Shown here piece by piece: positions 62,820 to 64,000 of a DNA stretch of 64,000 bases. The DNA is taken from positions 336,970 through 400,969 of the forward strand of contig CP091137.1 of assembly GCA_021582295.1 (NCBI GenBank), in the 5' to 3' direction. Every line of letters starts with the position of its first letter. The stretch's first letter is position 1. Source of the stretch: Candidatus Thiovulum stygium (lineage in GTDB: Bacteria > Campylobacterota > Campylobacteria > Campylobacterales > Thiovulaceae). The position numbers and the translations under genes were made by a program. Below the pieces are notes generated by a model, which had not been told where the DNA came from, did not search any database, and saw only the letters and a program-made list of their open reading frames with translations.

Positions 62820-64000
62820 TTAATTGCCTTTATAATTTTGAATTGGTGTTGTTGGTTGAACTAAATTCATATTCGAAATAGCAGTTTTTCCAGCAGAACC
62901 GAAACCACCACTGTTATCATAAATATTTATTCCATCAATTGCTCCAACTCCAACAGTTCCAGCTTCCCAATCTTCCATAAAACTTGATAAATCCAAATGT
63001 AAAATCGAAGATATACAAGTTGCGAAACTTTCAGTAATTGTTAAATTATTATTTTCAGCACAAGCTGAATATCGATAATTAGCCGAATTATTATTTTCTC
63101 GAGTTTCTCGATGCATAATTTTATAAATATCCCAAGCTGAATTATCAAGAAAATCAAATCCAGTTTTAATAGAACCATTGTTTTCATAATATTTTGGATT
63201 ATTTACTTTGAATTGATTTAAATAATTATCTTGAACCCAAAGAGGAATTTGAGCAAACATTAAAAGTCTTCCAAAAGCTCCACTATCACCATATGATTGA
63301 GATTTAGCGATAATTAAATCGACACTACTAATTCGTTCATCTGTTCTAAGAGGCAAATTAAATTTATGTTGTTGATAAAGAGCCATTACATTATTGGCAA
63401 CTTCAGTTGAACCTGGAATTGTTAGCCAATTGACCGCTGTATTATGTCCAAGTTCATGCCATAACAACCAATCATTTCGAGGATTTTGTGGAAATTTTGA
63501 ACTAAATGGTTTCCAATTCATAACCATAATTGGATAACCAGAATGTCCATCACCAATAGAAATATGAGGATCAAAAACTTCACGATGTTGATAACCTTTT
63601 CGAGTTTCACAAGTTGGAGGTGTATGAACTGTAAAATCAGAAATATTAATAGAACAATTTCTATCAAAGCCATAGAAGTCATTACTATTAATTGCAACCT
63701 CATCGAAACCTTTAGCTATATCTGTAATTTCAGCAAATGTTAAATTAGCAATATTTTTTTGTGGGACTGTAACAACAAAATGATGACTTAAAATTTCGCC
63801 TAAAGGAGCAAGTGATGAGGTCTTCATATTGTCCCATTCGGTTTCAGTAGTTTCGTCAAGTTTAAATAAAATAGCTTTTTCAACTCCATTAAATGTCAAA
63901 GTTGCTGTTTCAGTTGTTGGATTGCTATCGTGTGAAGCTATATAAATTAATCCTCCATAAGGATGTTTAAAAGTTAAATTATTAGATTCAAATTCATATT
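62820..64000 (-). CDS. M60-type (enhancin/mucinase-like) metallopeptidase, 5' end beyond window
   Basis: At least 393 residues; the frame stays open past the right edge, so the start is unseen (an internal TTG at 63899 is not the start). Zinc site H-E-L-G-H in WLLWHELGHNTAVNW, with a downstream Glu in GSTEVANNVMALYQ, fits M60-like HExxH-(8-24)-E. Upstream HPYGGLIYIASHD and DPHISIGDGHSGYPIMV are typical of the family. Two or more Cys suggest a secreted protein. Family members cleave mucins or other glycoproteins; the target here is unknown. Could be a T2SS client. Confidence 0.8.
   Translation of the reverse strand, partial: YEFESNNLTFKHPYGGLIYIASHDSNPTTETATLTFNGVEKAILFKLDETTETEWDNMKTSSLAPLGEILSHHFVVTVPQKNIANLTFAEITDIAKGFDEVAINSNDFYGFDRNCSINISDFTVHTPPTCETRKGYQHREVFDPHISIGDGHSGYPIMVMNWKPFSSKFPQNPRNDWLLWHELGHNTAVNWLTIPGSTEVANNVMALYQQHKFNLPLRTDERISSVDLIIAKSQSYGDSGAFGRLLMFAQIPLWVQDNYLNQFKVNNPKYYENNGSIKTGFDFLDNSAWDIYKIMHRETRENNNSANYRYSACAENNNLTITESFATCISSILHLDLSSFMEDWEAGTVGVGAIDGINIYDNSGGFGSAGKTAISNMNLVQPTTPIQNYKGN

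Larger units (their letters stand above)
1950..63821. repeat. Dispersed octamer family GATGAGGT (uptake-sequence candidate)
   Basis: At least 35 exact copies found by eye. Plus-strand starts: 1950, 8350, 8625, 12491, 13298, 24093, 26408, 28830, 29715, 33654, 38044, 40505, 42810, 52348, 55638, 58599, 62260, 63814. Minus-strand copies (ACCTCATC on plus): 2806, 15131, 18771, 24078, 29681, 30001, 31882, 33825, 36376, 36953, 40364, 43274, 46280, 49874, 55101, 60634, 63697. With G and C near 0.14 and A and T near 0.36, about one copy is expected on both strands together. The base before it is T in 19, C in 11, A in 5 and G in none. Confidence 0.85.

Noticed and set aside
1950-63821. Reading GATGAGGT as a Chi or KOPS-type element instead of an uptake word.
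   Set aside because: Both of those are skewed to one strand with respect to replication; here the split is 18 to 17 and does not follow the window. A window straddling the origin or terminus could still mislead.
1-64000. tRNA, rRNA, tmRNA, prophage, integrase or transposase genes.
   Set aside because: I looked for cloverleaf arms, rRNA-like stretches and integrase or transposase motifs in the gaps and frames and saw none.

Overview
The window is very AT-rich DNA, densely packed with genes, from a member of the Campylobacterota (formerly Epsilonproteobacteria). Evidence for this: an aroQ-pepP-folK run as found near flagellar genes in that phylum, a fliN-fliO pair, the carboxynorspermidine decarboxylase route to polyamines, an AddA-type RecB-like helicase, a CcoI/FixI-type copper ATPase, several methyl-accepting chemotaxis proteins and FlgP/LPP20-like lipoproteins. 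Genus cannot be read from sequence alone. Start codons are often TTG, and CGA is a major arginine codon although the genome is AT-rich.

Layout. 1-6636 (minus strand): flagellar/chemotaxis genes (fliO-like, fliN, CheX-like), nspC, a DsbC-like thioredoxin, the SRP RNA (ffs), two small b561-like membrane proteins, folK, pepP and aroQ. 6762-14005 (plus): an unusual envelope cluster of two unknown cytoplasmic proteins, several lipoproteins and exported proteins sharing a short MPP-x-x-P motif, a SapC-family protein, a FlgP/LPP20-like lipoprotein and a 1010-residue Cys-repeat lipoprotein. 14057-20321 (minus): pseudopilin, LtaS-like sulfatase-fold enzyme, PqiC-like lipoprotein, addA and rpe. 20525-31418 (plus): rluB, a formate-dehydrogenase-like molybdoenzyme, a Sua5-like protein, a TolC/MFP/RND efflux operon with a split permease, mrp and vanZ-like. 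31476-35424 (minus): ccoI, hemC, an S4 protein and a gene remnant. 35761-43352 (plus): hldD, metF, a chemotaxis trio (MCP-like, CheD, double-NIT MCP) and moeA. 43626-44461 (minus): rpsI and rplM. 44646-62752 (plus): esterase, Kef antiporter, lpxK, an orphan McrB-like ATPase, dedA, a T2SS operon in the order K-L-M-N-C-D-E, an MCP, a class A PBP and a YejA-like binding protein. An M60-type metallopeptidase runs off the right edge on the minus strand.

The most striking signal is not a gene. The octamer GATGAGGT occurs at least 35 times (18 on plus, 17 on minus), where about one is expected. It falls in several codon phases, and twice it forms an inverted pair in the gap after an operon. This is the pattern of a DNA uptake sequence, which I do not know to be described in Campylobacterota. 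Seven genes also carry frameshifts at A/T homopolymers, almost all explained by one missing base, so sequence errors are the likeliest cause; I give the reconstructed full-length genes.
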